From a virus: a stretch of DNA of 46,602 nt. Both the position numbers and the translations under genes were made by a program. Under the pieces are notes generated by a model. The model was not told where the DNA came from. It did not search any database and worked only from the letters and a program-made list of their open reading frames with translations. The DNA lies in the IMG/VR virus record IMGVR_UViG_3300032293_001398, positions 1 to 46,602 of that record; one strand, written 5' to 3'. This document shows, in pieces, positions 14,365 through 20,800 of this stretch. Within the stretch, counting starts at the first letter, position 1, and each line of letters opens with the position of its first letter.

Positions 14365-15774
14365 ATGTTTAAGCTGCTACACTATCAGTCTCCTCTTTGC
14401 ACTCAAACAGTCGAGCACATGAATGAAGGTGGGGCGCCATGTCTGGTGTCCCCCACCGGCAGCGGCAAGACTGTCATGCTGGCAGAAATCACACGGCTCT
14501 ATCGTGAATGGGGCTATCAAGTGATGCTCGCAGCACACCGCAACGAGATCATTAAGCAGCTTGCAGCATCATGCAGCAAGCATTGTGGTGAAGCAGTGGG
14601 ATTCTACACGGCTAATCGCATGACCGAGGATCGGGGTATCATGGTAACAATGATGCCCACATTAGCGCGGCGCCGCGAAGCTGTCAGCTCATTTCGTGGT
14701 CGTGTATTGCTGCTAGATGAAGCGCATCATATACAAGCCAAGACATATCAGGAGATCATTAAAGAAATACAGCCTGCATTCTTTGCCGGCGCATCTGCAA
14801 CGCCCATCACGCCCACTGGTGCCGGCCTAGGGAAATATGGCATCACCAAGCTAATTCTTGGCCCGCAGCCTAAACAGCTGATGGATGAAGGGAGCTTGTG
14901 TAAATACAAAATGTTTGGCGGCGACGAGGCCGTTGTCGATACTAAAGGGGTGCCAATTGTTGGCGGCGACTACAAGAAAGATGTAATTGAAGAACGCATT
15001 ATAGAAGTGCAGGGGGACTTCTTGCGTGACTTGCTGCACTTCAACCCTGACCTGCAACCCACCATTACTGTAACGATCAGCATTGATCACGCGCATATCA
15101 TCGCCGCAGAATACAAAGCAGCGGGGATCAGCGCTGAGGTTGTCATCGGGTCTACATCACAGCGCGACCGTGATTATGCTTTTGAGCGCTTCACTGCCGG
15201 CGATCTGAAAGTAATCGTCTCGGTTGCATTGATCGACGAGGGCCTTGATCTACCGGCTGCTACATGCCTGCAGCTGATTAGACCTACACGTTCATTGCGT
15301 CTCTGGAAGCAATTGATCGGGCGCGTGCTGCGCATTGATCCCAGCAACCCAGGCAAAGTAGCGCTGATCATTGACCACGGCAATTGCTGGCGGCAGCTAC
15401 CGCTGCCACATGAGCCGATTGATTGGACATTAGAGGGGAAGGTCAAGCCAAAGAAAGCGCGGCTTGTGCTTGATGAAAACAAGCAGGTTGTCGAAGCACC
15501 CGAGAAGCCCGAGCGTATTCTTGTTGCTCGCGGCGACCGGCAGCAGCTCAGGGAATTGTCTATCGAAAGCCTGTATGAGCAGCGCATACAAAAGCGCGTC
15601 AAAGCTGTCAAAAAGAATCTGTATCTAGTAGAAGCCAAAAACTTTAACCCGGCCATTCTGTGGCCCTGGGCGAACAACCCGGAGGGGCTTGATGATGGCC
15701 AACTGCGCCGCATTGAACGCGCTCTCGGCCTGCCTTACGGGCACTGCAACCCACCCGTCTCCGTGTTCCGTTAA
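14365..15774 (+). CDS. Superfamily 2 DEAH-box DNA helicase
   Basis: A 469-residue protein with the SF2 motifs in order: Q-like start, Walker A SPTGSGKT (29-36), motif Ia AAHRN, motif II LLLDEAHHI (DEAH 118-121), motif III GASATP (142-147), then in the second RecA domain SVALIDEGLDLPAA and motif VI QLIGRVLR. This order and the short length match the phage/restriction-type helicases related to UvsW and RadD. They unwind or branch-migrate DNA in recombination-dependent replication. A GGAGG lies 15 bases upstream of the ATG. The C-terminal 110 residues are specific to this protein. Confidence in helicase class is high; exact substrate is unknown. Confidence 0.9.
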   Translation: MFKLLHYQSPLCTQTVEHMNEGGAPCLVSPTGSGKTVMLAEITRLYREWGYQVMLAAHRNEIIKQLAASCSKHCGEAVGFYTANRMTEDRGIMVTMMPTLARRREAVSSFRGRVLLLDEAHHIQAKTYQEIIKEIQPAFFAGASATPITPTGAGLGKYGITKLILGPQPKQLMDEGSLCKYKMFGGDEAVVDTKGVPIVGGDYKKDVIEERIIEVQGDFLRDLLHFNPDLQPTITVTISIDHAHIIAAEYKAAGISAEVVIGSTSQRDRDYAFERFTAGDLKVIVSVALIDEGLDLPAATCLQLIRPTRSLRLWKQLIGRVLRIDPSNPGKVALIIDHGNCWRQLPLPHEPIDWTLEGKVKPKKARLVLDENKQVVEAPEKPERILVARGDRQQLRELSIESLYEQRIQKRVKAVKKNLYLVEAKNFNPAILWPWANNPEGLDDGQLRRIERALGLPYGHCNPPVSVFR

Positions 15775-15830
15775 TAAGTGTTAAGCTATCAGCACGCAGC
15801 GTTGCGCCCATGCCCGCTGCCGCTTATCGT
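15772..15830 (+). promoter_or_regulatory. TGACWAAnTGTTAAGC element with distant -10
   Basis: TAATAAGTGTTAAGC ends at 15786, starting in the stop codon of the helicase. A -10-like TATCGT follows 38 bases later (15825-15830). The spacing is about one helical turn longer than in most other copies of the element. Confidence 0.45.
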
Positions 15831-15854
15831 TGCATTGTCCAACAAACACCGCTC

Positions 15855-16133
15855 ATGTTCAACCTTTTCCGTCCTCGTATGCCGCGCAAGCGGAGCAGTC
15901 TTCAATTTATCAGCATCAATGGCAACACTTATTTCCGGCACCAGTCGGACATTATCAGGCTTGAGCCTGGCGACGTTGCCGGCGAAGGGAAAGTTTGCGA
16001 CGCTGATCACGTCGCGCCAAATGGTGTGACCATCGCGCAAATCGCTTACGCTATTGCGCTTGTTGAAGGGATGATCGCTGTTACGGATAATCCCTACGGC
16101 AGCCTGACGCGCTCTAGGCTGGGGCTCAACTGA
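15855..16133 (+). CDS. Hypothetical protein
   Basis: A 92-residue protein; ATG 15855 (MFNLFRPRMPRKRSSLQF) is preferred over an upstream extension that would start before the likely transcript start. The basic N-terminus is followed by strands (FISINGNTYFRHQSDIIRLEPGD) and helices (TIAQIAYAIALVEGMIAV). Stop and next ATG overlap. Function unknown. Confidence 0.55.
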   Translation: MFNLFRPRMPRKRSSLQFISINGNTYFRHQSDIIRLEPGDVAGEGKVCDADHVAPNGVTIAQIAYAIALVEGMIAVTDNPYGSLTRSRLGLN

Positions 16134-16303
16134 TGGAGCGCTTTAACTTATGGGTTACAATAAACGAGCATAGTAAGGTCATTTGCTGGGGCGAGCAGTC
16201 TGAGATGAATGACATTGCATTGCAGGCCGGCCTACCTGGGGACGTTCATGTTCTCCCCGATGGCCACGAACCATGCCTTTACAATCCGTCATGCGAACAC
16301 TAA
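16133..16303 (+). CDS. Small hypothetical protein
   Basis: A 56-residue ORF beginning MERFNLWVTINEHSKVICWG, with four Cys overall; the last (PSCEH) lies near the end. The ATG overlaps the upstream TGA by one base. The mixture of strands and Cys might fit a small fold with a metal or disulphide, but this is not established. Confidence 0.5.
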   Translation: MERFNLWVTINEHSKVICWGEQSEMNDIALQAGLPGDVHVLPDGHEPCLYNPSCEH

Positions 16304-16500
16304 TCGCTATCATTGCCCTTGCCAGCAGCATTGCCACAACTAACCTCACGCTTTCTATCGTTCTAGCTATTGTCGGCCTGATTCTTGTCTCCCCATGCAG
16401 ATTAACGTTGAGTACAATTCTATCCCAACGCTTGAAGAGCTTACCTCTGATCTTCAAGCGCTTGCGTTCCCTGTCTCAGTCGAAATCCGGCAAGGGGTAG
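16291..16500 (+). CDS. Possible small membrane protein overlapping its neighbours
   Basis: A 69-residue ORF from ATG 16291 with two hydrophobic segments (about residues 3-18 and 21-38; TLIAIIALASSIA, LSIVLAIVGLILVS) and a basic tail. It overlaps 13 bases of the previous gene and 106 bases of the next one, so its C-terminus is in doubt; the membrane part lies in the otherwise empty gap 16304-16394, which supports it. It might be a phage micro-membrane-protein. Confidence 0.4.
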   Translation: MRTLIAIIALASSIATTNLTLSIVLAIVGLILVSPCRLTLSTILSQRLKSLPLIFKRLRSLSQSKSGKG

Positions 16501-16652
16501 CTCGTTGGCCGAGGTACATTCCTGACGATGACGTTGACTGGGTTGATTGCGACAGCGTAAAAGACCTGCACGACTACATCTGGATTTGCGCTATTTCTGC
16601 CCTACCAATCAGGCTGAACATTCTTGATGATAATGAAGAAATCGACATTTAA
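16395..16652 (+). CDS. Small acidic hypothetical protein
   Basis: An 85-residue protein (MQINVEYNSIPTLEELTSDL, then PDDDVDWVDCDSVKDLHDYI), acidic, with a pattern of short strands and helices. The C-terminus DDNEEIDI overlaps the start of the HNH-like gene. No family recognised. Confidence 0.55.
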   Translation: MQINVEYNSIPTLEELTSDLQALAFPVSVEIRQGVARWPRYIPDDDVDWVDCDSVKDLHDYIWICAISALPIRLNILDDNEEIDI

Positions 16653-17118
16653 GCTCCCGCCCATCACTGAGCTGCGCTTGTTGTTTCACTACAATCCTCT
16701 AACGGGGGCCATTACCTACCTGCAGCAGCGTGGCCGCAAGGCGCCGGGGCAGCCGGCGGGAAGTGTGGTCGATGGGCGGCTTTGGCTTTCGATCAACGGG
16801 CAGCTCTATGCCGCCCCTGCCGTTGCCTGGGCGCTGTTCCATGGCCGCGATCCCGCCGCTGATGGCTTGCACATCACCCCCATCGACAACAACCCGCTCA
16901 ATCTGCAGCTGTCCAACCTGCAGCTCTCCCCTGAGCCGCACAGGCGCACCCCTGGCCCTCGCGTAGGCCGGCGGGCACAGCGAGCCTCCTGGCAGTCACA
17001 TGTTCGCTTTTCGCGGCGTAATGGGTGCTGGAAGGCATACCACAAACGGCGATTACTGGGAGAGTATGAAACTAAAGCGCTTGCGCTTAATGCAAAGCGG
17101 GAGGCGATGAATGGCTAG
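16633..17118 (+). CDS. Degenerate HNH/AP2-type homing endonuclease-like protein
   Basis: A 161-residue protein; ATG at 16633 chosen, with in-frame ATG 16627 also possible. It has the layout of HNH-AP2 homing endonucleases: N-terminal LFHYNPLTGAITYLQQRG, then SVVDGRLWLSINGQLYAAPAVAW, the HNH region HITPIDNNPLNLQLSNLQL, and an AP2-like C-terminus (SWQSHVRFSRRNGCWKAYHK, RRLLGEYETKALALNAKRE). In the active enzyme at 24232 the core reads VDHINGNRLDNR; here the catalytic Asp-His pair is replaced by Thr-Pro. It may be an inactive relic or a DNA-binding protein. It overlaps the genes on both sides. Confidence 0.7.
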   Translation: MKKSTFKLPPITELRLLFHYNPLTGAITYLQQRGRKAPGQPAGSVVDGRLWLSINGQLYAAPAVAWALFHGRDPAADGLHITPIDNNPLNLQLSNLQLSPEPHRRTPGPRVGRRAQRASWQSHVRFSRRNGCWKAYHKRRLLGEYETKALALNAKREAMNG

Positions 17119-17425
17119 GCTAGTACCGTTTGGGCTCACACCTAAAGATCGCCCCAGCCGTCGCATTCGATTTAGCAGTGTCAACATTGGCCGGTGCTTT
17201 TACTATAAGGGGCACTGGTGGCAGAGGCGCACTGTATTTACCGCTCGCCGTGCTGATTGCGATGATGATGATTCAACGCGATTCAGCAAAGGCTTGATGG
17301 TGTATGTTCTCGCTGAAGAGTGTGATGCTGGCAACATTTACTCAATGCAGCAGGAGCGGAAGCAGGGGCAGCTTGATCGAGAGTTTGAGCAGTTCATGGC
17401 GCCGACAGTGGTGGACGATCCGTGA
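17111..17425 (+). CDS. Hypothetical protein
   Basis: A 104-residue protein from ATG 17111, overlapping the HNH-like gene by eight bases. It is basic and aromatic at the start (RRIRFSSVNIGRCFYYKGHWWQRRTVF) and acidic-helical at the end. A beta-barrel nucleic-acid-binding fold is possible but not shown. It is the last gene before a terminator. Confidence 0.55.
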   Translation: MARLVPFGLTPKDRPSRRIRFSSVNIGRCFYYKGHWWQRRTVFTARRADCDDDDSTRFSKGLMVYVLAEECDAGNIYSMQQERKQGQLDREFEQFMAPTVVDDP

Positions 17426-17455
17426 GCCCGCTGGCCCAACCCTAATTTGGCACTG

Positions 17456-17471
17456 TGACAAAGTGTTAAGC
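17456..17471 (+). promoter_or_regulatory. 16-bp element TGACAAAGTGTTAAGC
   Basis: One of the best copies of the repeated upstream element. The -10 box TATGAT (17512-17517, extended by TGC at 17509-17511) is 40 bases after it, with a terminator hairpin between. It precedes the clamp-like gene. Confidence 0.6.
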
Positions 17472-17477
17472 GTTTAG

Positions 17478-17506
17478 GGGTGAGCGTGGCACGCTTGCCC
17501 TTTTTT
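17478..17506 (+). terminator. Rho-independent terminator before the clamp-like gene
   Basis: GGGTGAGCG (17478-17486) pairs with CGCTTGCCC (17492-17500), with two G-U pairs and a 5-base loop, followed by six T. The hairpin contains GGCACGCTTGCC, the exact reverse complement of a 12-mer at 19540-19551 in another promoter, so it may also be a protein-binding site. Confidence 0.7.
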
Positions 17507-17508
17507 GC

Positions 17509-17517
17509 TGCTATGAT
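17509..17517 (+). promoter_or_regulatory. Extended -10 promoter of the clamp-like gene
   Basis: TGCTATGAT matches the extended -10 consensus (TGnTATnnT) 39 bases before the ATG at 17556. The same nonamer occurs at 22631-22639. Confidence 0.6.
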
Positions 17518-17555
17518 GTCATTGTTGATTCAGCCGGCAGCGGCCGAGCATCACA

Positions 17556-18167
17556 ATGACCAAGGCATTCCTTCCCGCACAACTTATTTACGTTGCTGCG
17601 CAATTTACTAGCGCTGATGACTGCAAGAAAGTTCTCACGGCTATCCATGTTAGGCCGGCAAGTGAAGATGGCGGGGTGATCATTGTATCCACTGACGGGT
17701 ATCGCATGTTTCATGTTACATGCCCTGACGCCACTTGGTCCTGCGATCAGCCACTGCTGCTTGATGCTAAGCAGTTTAAGAAGCGCATTGCTTACGGTCG
17801 CTTCATTGCTATTGATGACACTGCCGGCAATGGTGAGGGGGCTCGTATTCTCGGCGGCAAGACTGCAACTGCCGAGTTCCTGCAGTCTATTCCCTGGCTT
17901 AGCGCTCATGCTGATTTGCAGTATCCCAACACTGATCAGCTTTGGCCTGATTCGTTTAAGAATACTCCTGAGGCGCCCACTTCATTTAACGCGCAGCTGC
18001 TAGGAGATTTTTTGCAACAGGTGACACGCTATAGCTGGAATGGTAATGCTGCCATGCAAGTCAATGGCCCAACCAATCCGCTTTTGCTTACGTCAACGAT
18101 TCGTGACACATGCCTTGAAAACGTGGAAATGCGCTTTCTGCTTATGCCTGTCCAGATTCGTGCCTGA
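17556..18167 (+). CDS. Short beta sliding clamp-like protein (two domains)
   Basis: A 203-residue protein resembling the second and third domains of the bacterial DnaN beta clamp. Residues 17-55 (FTSADDCKKVLTAIHVRP, then VIIVSTDGYRMFHV) match the central domain signature where bacteria have ATDGHRLA. Residues 143-203 (SFNAQLLGDFLQQV, VNGPTNPLLLTS, and the end RFLLMPVQIRA) match the C-terminal domain, including the MPMRL-like tip next to the peptide-binding pocket. Bacterial clamps are about 370 residues with three domains; this lacks the first. Two-domain clamps such as PCNA and T4 gp45 are trimers, so this might form a trimeric ring, or cap the host clamp. It has its own promoter, terminator and upstream element. 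Confidence 0.7.
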   Translation: MTKAFLPAQLIYVAAQFTSADDCKKVLTAIHVRPASEDGGVIIVSTDGYRMFHVTCPDATWSCDQPLLLDAKQFKKRIAYGRFIAIDDTAGNGEGARILGGKTATAEFLQSIPWLSAHADLQYPNTDQLWPDSFKNTPEAPTSFNAQLLGDFLQQVTRYSWNGNAAMQVNGPTNPLLLTSTIRDTCLENVEMRFLLMPVQIRA

Positions 18168-18183
18168 TCTTTTAATCCCAGCC

Positions 18184-18360
18184 ATGCCCGCCACCAACTA
18201 CACCGCCGAGCAACGCAAGCAAGCACTTCGCCACGGCATCATAAACGTTATCAAAGCCAACGGCCTTGAAGTCACCGGAGACTTTTGGTTTATGCTGATT
18301 TTTCGCACTGAATCTGAACTCAAAAAGATCGCTCAGGAGTTACACGTCAAAGCCGCCTAA
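18184..18360 (+). CDS. Small hypothetical protein
   Basis: A 58-residue protein, MPATNYTAEQRKQALRHGII with a following strand-helix pair (GDFWFMLIFRTESELKKIAQEL). It lies 16 bases after the clamp-like gene and is probably co-transcribed. It has the size of a small replication accessory or clamp-binding partner, but no clamp-binding motif is visible. Confidence 0.55.
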   Translation: MPATNYTAEQRKQALRHGIINVIKANGLEVTGDFWFMLIFRTESELKKIAQELHVKAA

Positions 18361-18437
18361 CCCACCTCACGGCCCGCCGGAACCCATCCGGCAGTCATTC
18401 ACTCAACTCGCAAGGTCTTACTGCAAAGGGAGTGGAA

Positions 18438-18463
18438 CCGGGGGCAACCGCCCCCCCTTTTTT
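18438..18463 (+). terminator. Rho-independent terminator after the clamp operon
   Basis: GGGGGC (18440-18445) pairs with GCCCCC (18450-18455) over a 4-base loop, followed by extra C and six T. Confidence 0.75.
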
Positions 18464-18474
18464 GTGCTTGCGGC

Positions 18475-18504
18475 TTGATTAGCTGGGCTTATGATTAGTA
18501 TAAA
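18475..18504 (+). promoter_or_regulatory. Sigma70-type promoter
   Basis: -35 TTGATT (18475-18480), 18-bp spacer, -10 TATAAA (18499-18504). It lies immediately after the terminator and would drive a short leader RNA containing the 32-residue ORF. Confidence 0.6.
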
Positions 18505-18525
18505 TGTATTGTTACACGTAGTCTC

Positions 18526-18624
18526 ATGGGTAGACTCAAGTTGGGGACCGGCTTTTGCTTTGCGATGACTACTGAACAGCAAAATTGCCCTGAGCAAATC
18601 AATCACACCCTAGCTGCCCTGTAA
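18526..18624 (+). CDS. Possible 32-residue micro-ORF
   Basis: ATG 18526 to TAA 18624, starting MGRLKLGTGFCFAMTTEQQN. It begins about 15 bases after the expected start of transcription from the promoter at 18475. There is no ribosome-binding site and no recognisable motif, so it may be part of a non-coding leader instead. Confidence 0.25.
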   Translation: MGRLKLGTGFCFAMTTEQQNCPEQINHTLAAL

Positions 18625-18688
18625 ACACTGGGTTTCGCAAGAGAAATTGCGTGTGACAGAGAGCCTTTGAATGTTTTTTTTTCACCCT

Positions 18689-18702
18689 GTATCCATTTAT
18701 AC
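18689..18702. promoter_or_regulatory. GTA-N8-TAC site, NtcA-box-like
   Basis: GTATCCATTTATAC is an exact match to the GTA-N8-TAC core bound by NtcA, the cyanobacterial nitrogen regulator. Its centre is about 55-60 bases upstream of the TATAAT at 18749, further than the usual class II distance. It could be a chance match in AT-rich DNA. Confidence 0.4.
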
Positions 18703-18748
18703 CAAAAAAAATAGGTACAACTATCCAGTTGCTCACAACAGTAGAGGG

Positions 18749-18754
18749 TATAAT
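18749..18754 (+). promoter_or_regulatory. TATAAT -10 box of the small terminase promoter
   Basis: A perfect consensus -10, about 155 bases upstream of the gene at 18912. A weak -35 (TTGCTC, 14-base gap, or AGTTGC, 16-base gap) lies before it, which suggests activator dependence. Confidence 0.5.
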
Positions 18755-18831
18755 TATTTAGTCATACTAAGGCTTTTACCCCCCTTAGGGGCATAGGACA
18801 GTAGATGCGTACTACCCATAAGCTGAGCCCG

Positions 18832-18882
18832 TTCCCCTGCCGGCCAGGGAAAGCGCGAGCAGGGGGTGATTTGCGCGAGCAG
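18832..18882. repeat. Hairpin and 20-bp-spaced direct repeats upstream of terS
   Basis: TTCCCCTG (18832-18839) pairs with CAGGGAA (18845-18851) with one bulge. GCGCGAGCAG occurs at 18853-18862 and again at 18873-18882, exactly 20 bp apart, on the same face of the helix. This lies 30 bp before the probable small terminase gene and could be its binding (pac or cos) site or an operator. Confidence 0.4.
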
Positions 18883-18911
18883 TTAGCATTCAGCGCAGAA
18901 CGAGCGAAACG

Positions 18912-19460
18912 ATGGACCTCCCCATTCACTGCCGGCCCGATAGCGAGCGACTACTAAGAGCGCATAATGCTTGGGTCGCTGACTGGGATCTAAGCAATCA
19001 AGAATCAGAAGAGGCCCCTGATTTTGATGCGCTCGTACAAAAGGCATTCACATTATACGCTCGTGGATTATTGCCCATTCAAGTTAGATGGAAGCTACGC
19101 CAGGACCATTCATCCGTGCCGGCCCGCGCCTTGACGCGAGCACAGCGGCACGCTGAGCAGGCCCTATGTGCCGCCGAGAGTGCCCCACCAGAGCTACGCC
19201 GCGCCATGGTCGCCGCTCAGCGCCAGCAGGCCATCCAGGGCGCCCTGGCGGACGGTCAGTGGGGAGCAGCGCTCAAGGGCTTGGACCGGGCTGGAGAGAT
19301 CGCTGGGGAGCTGCGGGAGAGTGCTGGCCTGAGCGCAGAGGATCTAGTGCTGACTGTGAGCGTCGAGGCCCATTCAGAGCTGCCTGAGGGCGATTCGCAG
19401 CCGGTTGCAGCCGAGACCGAAGGCAATCTCACCTCCGAGACAGCCGAGACAGAAGGCTAA
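18912..19460 (+). CDS. terS: Probable small terminase subunit
   Basis: A 182-residue protein. An N-terminal helical region (residues 1-75; FTLYARGLLPIQVRWKLRQD) could hold the DNA-binding fold. The centre (residues 95-150) reads RRAMVAAQRQQAIQGALADG, then GAALKGLDRAGEIAGELRES, the long-helix pattern of terminase small-subunit oligomerisation domains. It ends in a beta strand and an acidic tail. TerS recognises the packaging site and loads TerL. The call rests on this pattern and on direct repeats just upstream; TerL is unusually far away (3.5 kb) and on the other strand. Confidence 0.5.
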   Translation: MDLPIHCRPDSERLLRAHNAWVADWDLSNQESEEAPDFDALVQKAFTLYARGLLPIQVRWKLRQDHSSVPARALTRAQRHAEQALCAAESAPPELRRAMVAAQRQQAIQGALADGQWGAALKGLDRAGEIAGELRESAGLSAEDLVLTVSVEAHSELPEGDSQPVAAETEGNLTSETAETEG

Positions 19461-19516
19461 GCGCTTATTGAGAATGGCTGCGCCGCAATGAGTCTCGGCC
19501 AAGACAGTCCCTAATG

Positions 19517-19567
19517 CGACTGTTTGTTAAGCATTCATGGGCAAGCGTGCCATTCATGGGCTATTGT
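19517..19567 (+). promoter_or_regulatory. 16-bp element with -10 at 29 bp
   Basis: A weaker copy (CGACTGTTTGTTAAGC, ends 19532) followed exactly 29 bases later by TATTGT (19562-19567). Between them ATTCATGGGC occurs twice, and GGCAAGCGTGCC (19540-19551) is the reverse complement of a site at 17488-17499. Confidence 0.55.
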
Positions 19568-19595
19568 ATGGGGGCATTCATTCAAAAGGCATTCA

Positions 19596-19829
19596 ATGAA
19601 GCGCACTGTCAACGGAAGAAAGTATGGCTTGCGGGTGATGGACCGAGACGCCGCGGCCTCTCCGGGTTTGGCTGGCAGCCTTAACTATGCCATGCAAAGG
19701 CACGCTGAAACCGGCAAGCCCTACATTGTCTCGGCCTATGGGCATGTGACGCTTGATTGTCCGCACAATCGAAGCGTTTTAATGTCTGGTGACTTTGGCC
19801 CTGTCGCCGCCTTTACGGTGGCGCTGTGA
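19596..19829 (+). CDS. Small hypothetical protein with its own promoter
   Basis: A 77-residue basic protein (MKRTVNGRKYGLRVMDRDAA, then LAGSLNYAMQRHAETGKPYI) from ATG 19596, just after the promoter element above. It shows short strands and one helix. No family recognised. It ends inside the next copy of the 16-bp element. Confidence 0.55.
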   Translation: MKRTVNGRKYGLRVMDRDAAASPGLAGSLNYAMQRHAETGKPYIVSAYGHVTLDCPHNRSVLMSGDFGPVAAFTVAL

Positions 19830-19877
19830 CTAATTGTTAAGCATTCACCCTAGCCCGTGCCATTCATGGGCTAGTAT
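19827..19877 (+). promoter_or_regulatory. 16-bp element TGACTAATTGTTAAGC with -10
   Basis: A near-perfect copy (19827-19842) whose TGA is the stop codon of the upstream gene. TAGTAT (19872-19877) follows after exactly 29 bases, and it is flanked by GGGC and GCCC, forming a dyad over the -10. Confidence 0.65.
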
Positions 19878-19898
19878 GCCCCTAGTTGCATTCATCCC

Positions 19899-20144
19899 AT
19901 GAAACACACCACGCATTCAGGCTGCCAGATCACTTATGCGCCATTCTGGCTAGTTTGGCTGCCGCCGCCTGATGGTGGGCCAGAGCGGTTCCCGCACTTG
20001 CGAGTGACCCGCCCATCATCAGGCAATGGCGAACCACTGACTGAGCAGGAAGCGCTGCAGTGGTGGCTGCATTCTGCCGTGAATGGTTGCACGGCAACGG
20101 GAGAGGTCGAAGAATGCCTAGACCTGTTGCGTGATTGTGACTAA
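19899..20144 (+). CDS. Small hypothetical protein
   Basis: An 81-residue protein, MKHTTHSGCQITYAPFWLVW, with a Pro/Trp-rich first half and a helical acidic end (LTEQEALQWWLHSAVNGC, then EVEECLDLLRDCD). It carries its own promoter element and ends inside the next one. Function unknown. Confidence 0.55.
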   Translation: MKHTTHSGCQITYAPFWLVWLPPPDGGPERFPHLRVTRPSSGNGEPLTEQEALQWWLHSAVNGCTATGEVEECLDLLRDCD

Positions 20145-20188
20145 TTGTTAAGCACCTAGCCGCACCGCTGCCATTCATCCCCTATAGT
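20138..20188 (+). promoter_or_regulatory. 16-bp element TGACTAATTGTTAAGC with -10
   Basis: An identical 16-mer to the one at 19827. The upstream gene's TAA stop lies inside it. TATAGT (20183-20188) follows after 29 bases, within CCCC-TATAGTA-GGGG, again a dyad centred on the -10. Confidence 0.65.
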
Positions 20189-20214
20189 AGGGGAGCCCAA
20201 CCACTCAAACCGCC

Positions 20215-20733
20215 ATGACCCGCGTTACCGCTAAAATGCTGGATCGTAACTGCGCGATCCTGTGCCGTTTGCTCGATTGCCCTGACGCCCCATACATCAA
20301 CGGTGTTATTCAGCCTGGCTGCATTTATATCTCCAATGCGGGCTACGGCTACGGCATCGAGCAGATTGTAGACGAAAAGGGCTGCATTCAGGTTCACGCT
20401 TCCGGCATGTCTGCCGCTGAATGCTACCGATGGCTGGAGGGTGCCTTTATGGCCTGCCGCGTTACCGGGCATGATGGCCCAATAGCTGAGCGCTGGAATG
20501 GTCGCAGCCTGCTTAGCGGTTCCCGCGTTTGCGCTACCGTCAAGTATTGCGGCCCGACCCATACTAAGCCGGCTCGATGGAAAGCAACCATAGAAGATAT
20601 TTCTTGCTTTTCCCCATTCACTGATGGACCTGTTGAGGCGGGAATTAAAGTTGCGCGAAAACGCGAACTGAGCAGCGCCAAGCCGCGCCATGCTTCACAG
20701 GTTAGCCCAGACTTTTACGTGATTGAGTTTTAA
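20215..20733 (+). CDS. Hypothetical protein, Cys-rich
   Basis: A 172-residue protein with nine Cys, including NCAILCRLLDCPDAPYI and KYCGPTHTKPARW. The middle is glycine-rich and aromatic (GYGYGIEQIVDEKGCIQVHASG), and the C-terminus is basic. The Cys spacing does not match a standard zinc finger. It is the largest protein of the element-driven small-gene cluster; function unknown. Confidence 0.55.
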   Translation: MTRVTAKMLDRNCAILCRLLDCPDAPYINGVIQPGCIYISNAGYGYGIEQIVDEKGCIQVHASGMSAAECYRWLEGAFMACRVTGHDGPIAERWNGRSLLSGSRVCATVKYCGPTHTKPARWKATIEDISCFSPFTDGPVEAGIKVARKRELSSAKPRHASQVSPDFYVIEF

Positions 20734-20743
20734 GCATTCATCC

Positions 20744-20798
20744 GGCGCCATTCATGCTGGCGCCATTCATTCATTCATTCATTCATTCATTCATTCAT
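20744..20798 (+). repeat. ATTC microsatellite and GGCGCCATTCAT repeat
   Basis: GGCGCCATTCAT occurs at 20744-20755 and 20759-20770, and the second runs into about eight ATTC tetranucleotide units (20765-20798), directly before the ATG at 20801. CATTCA is strongly enriched in the noncoding DNA of 19.5-21.05 kb. Confidence 0.9.
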
Positions 20799-20800
20799 CC

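Larger units (their letters stand above)
18361..18911. other. 551-base intergenic regulatory region
   Basis: No convincing long gene. Reading left to right it holds a terminator (18438-18463), a consensus-like promoter (18475-18504), one short ORF (18526-18624), an AT-rich tract with a GTA-N8-TAC box (18689-18702), a perfect TATAAT (18749-18754), a CCCCC-rich dyad near 18780, a hairpin (18832-18851) and two direct repeats 20 bp apart (18853, 18873) just before the probable small terminase gene. It is the largest control region in the genome and a candidate origin or packaging site. Confidence 0.6.

Noticed and set aside
20723-20800. Longer start of the 42-residue gene, translating the ATTC repeat as HSFIHSFIHS
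   Set aside because: The repeat is more likely noncoding; the ATG right after it gives a compact protein.
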